NCBI GenBank assembly: GCA_964389805.1
Contig: CAYMFU010000197.1
Coordinates: 1 to 24,869, forward strand
Source: JAGTVG01 sp964389805
Lineage (GTDB): Bacteria; Bacteroidota; Bacteroidia; Cytophagales; Cyclobacteriaceae
Reading direction: 5' to 3'
Length of the DNA: 24,869 nucleotides
Shown: piece after piece, positions 23,894 through 24,869 of the stretch
Layout of the letters: each line of letters starts with the position of its first letter
Numbering within the stretch: position 1 is the stretch's first letter
Program-made: the position numbers and the translations under genes
The notes under the pieces: generated by a model
Told to the model about the DNA's origin: nothing
What the model saw: the letters and a program-made list of their open reading frames with translations, nothing else
The model's database searches: none

Positions 23894-24301
23894 ATGAAGC
23901 GAGTAACAGGTATCGGGGGCATATTCTTTAAATGTAAGGACCCTGAAAAAGTTAAAAAATGGTATAATGACCACCTGGGCATAAAAACAGATCAATATGG
24001 CGGTGTTTTCGTCTGGCGGGAAAATAATGATCCTGAACAAAAAGGATATACGGCATGGAGCCCTTTTTCAGATAATTCAAAGTATTTTTCCCCCAGTAAG
24101 AAGGATTTTATGTTTAATTACCGGGTCGAAAATCTTGAGAAATTATTGGAAGTATTAGAAAAGGAGGGTGTGGAGATCGTCGGGGAGGTCGAGGAGTATG
24201 AATATGGCAAGTTTGGCTGGATTCTTGATCCCGAAGGGAATAAAATCGAATTATGGGAACCCGTGGATTCAAAATTGACAGGCACCATCTCCAACCCATA
24301 A
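23894..24301 (+). CDS. Glyoxalase/bleomycin-resistance-fold (VOC) protein
   Basis: Small cytosolic VOC-superfamily protein, 135 residues, one paired beta-alpha-beta-beta-beta module. It opens with RVTGIGGIFFKCKDP, the first strand and turn, continues KVKKWYNDHLGIK, and has the second half FMFNYRVENLEKLLEVLEKEG followed by GWILDPEGNKIELWEP, where Glu119 would be a metal ligand. The usual first-strand His is replaced by Phe/Lys around residues 11-13, so metal binding may differ from true lactoylglutathione lyase. The substrate cannot be inferred. It stands alone, 142 bp after the pyruvate-kinase-like gene and convergent with the membrane acyltransferase gene. The start is ATG 23894. Confidence 0.88.
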   Translation: MKRVTGIGGIFFKCKDPEKVKKWYNDHLGIKTDQYGGVFVWRENNDPEQKGYTAWSPFSDNSKYFSPSKKDFMFNYRVENLEKLLEVLEKEGVEIVGEVEEYEYGKFGWILDPEGNKIELWEPVDSKLTGTISNP

Positions 24302-24401
24302 TACTTAAGAGGATCATTACCCCCGGGTGGATGAAGATTAGAAACTTTGCGAATGCATTCCACTAATTATAGGCCTGGTCCGGACTTCACCCTCTTTTCT
24401 C

Positions 24402-24869
24402 TTAAAGTTTTATAAAAATCTTCTTTCTGTACAAGATATAAGCTGGTATATATATGATCAGCATGTACATGATGGCATACACAAATGATGCTAATTTAGC
24501 GGAGAAACCTATACCGGTCATAGAATCCATAAAGGTATGGCTTAGGGAAATTCCCCACCAGATATCACCATAAAACACCACTGTAAGCATTCCCGCCAGT
24601 ACATATGCGGTTATTGCGTTTGCACCATAGACTCTGCCCAGCCTGGTCCATCCCACATATCCCCAAATATCTATGATCAGGATGCAGGCTGCAAGCCCCA
24701 TGGTGGCAAGACCTCCTGTATATAAAGTGAATGAGCTTGTCCACAGGTTTTTATTCAATGGGAAAACATAACTCCAGAGTTCACCAACCAGCAATAATGA
24801 GAATCCCACAAAAAACAGATAGGCCACCTTTTTGAATGGCTCAGTTACGGTCAGTAAAAGTCTTCCAAC
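24402..24869 (-). CDS. COG4299/DUF5009 membrane acyltransferase, 5' partial
   Basis: C-terminal 155 residues of a multi-span membrane protein resembling the heparan-alpha-glucosaminide N-acetyltransferase/NagX family, which acetylates amino sugars across the membrane. The frame is open to the window edge: 14 codons precede the internal GTG at 24827, so that codon is not the start. The block LWSYVFPLNKNLWTSSFTLYTGG is split here as SYVFPLNKNLWTSS and FTLYTGGLA, the family's conserved P-NK-LWT region. Four or five hydrophobic helices follow, ending YILYRKKIFIKL. The conserved catalytic His of this family lies upstream and is not seen. The link to amino-sugar metabolism agrees loosely with the sialic-acid genes at the other end of the window, but the distance of 20 kb does not support co-transcription. 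Confidence 0.8.
   Translation of the reverse strand, partial: VGRLLLTVTEPFKKVAYLFFVGFSLLLVGELWSYVFPLNKNLWTSSFTLYTGGLATMGLAACILIIDIWGYVGWTRLGRVYGANAITAYVLAGMLTVVFYGDIWWGISLSHTFMDSMTGIGFSAKLASFVYAIMYMLIIYIPAYILYRKKIFIKL

Overview
The window looks like a chromosomal stretch from a member of the Bacteroidota, at roughly 40% GC by eye. The evidence is the protein content: a Kelch/sodium-symporter fusion, a DUF1800-DUF1501 pair, many lipoproteins and Tat-exported enzymes, a Tat-exported Gfo/Idh/MocA oxidoreductase, and a formylglycine-enzyme-fold lipoprotein-like protein. Several upstream regions also carry TAnnTTTG-type -7 boxes, and Shine-Dalgarno sequences are mostly absent. I cannot name the genus. 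No tRNA, rRNA, CRISPR array, transposase or phage gene was found.

Left part (1-4278, minus strand) is a compact sialic-acid catabolic operon. It reads N-acetylneuraminate lyase, then a membrane protein that fuses a periplasmic Kelch-type sialic-acid mutarotase domain to a sodium:solute symporter, then an N-acylglucosamine 2-epimerase cut by the window edge. Together these would import Neu5Ac, cleave it to ManNAc plus pyruvate, and epimerise ManNAc to GlcNAc. Next, 4481-6280 is a lipoprotein serine hydrolase of the beta-lactamase/CubicO type. 6495-9086 is a DUF1800/DUF1501 pair, of which only the DUF1501 member has a Tat signal.

Middle part (9381-14503, minus strand) is a three-gene set with 25-31 bp gaps: a GH5-like lipoprotein, a second secreted clan-A-like glycosidase, and an oligopeptidase B carrying a lipoprotein signal. 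It reads like a secreted glycan or glycoprotein degradation unit whose substrate cannot be told from sequence. A divergent promoter region (14504-14714) separates it from a plus-strand pair: a Tat-exported Gfo/Idh/MocA oxidoreductase and a secreted FGE-sulfatase-fold protein that seems to lack the catalytic cysteine pair.

Right part (17250-24869) is mostly housekeeping. On the minus strand: lipoyl synthase, a secreted beta-rich protein of unknown function, a 128-residue conserved-looking protein, and the 23S rRNA methyltransferase RlmD. On the plus strand: a short-chain dehydrogenase, an atypical pyruvate-kinase-like protein with an N-terminal extension, an enlarged B domain and no C-terminal domain, and a glyoxalase-fold (VOC) protein. 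A minus-strand partial gene for a COG4299/DUF5009 membrane acyltransferase runs off the right edge. The most unusual items are the mutarotase-symporter fusion, the atypical pyruvate kinase, and the glycosidase whose acid/base position reads Asp.
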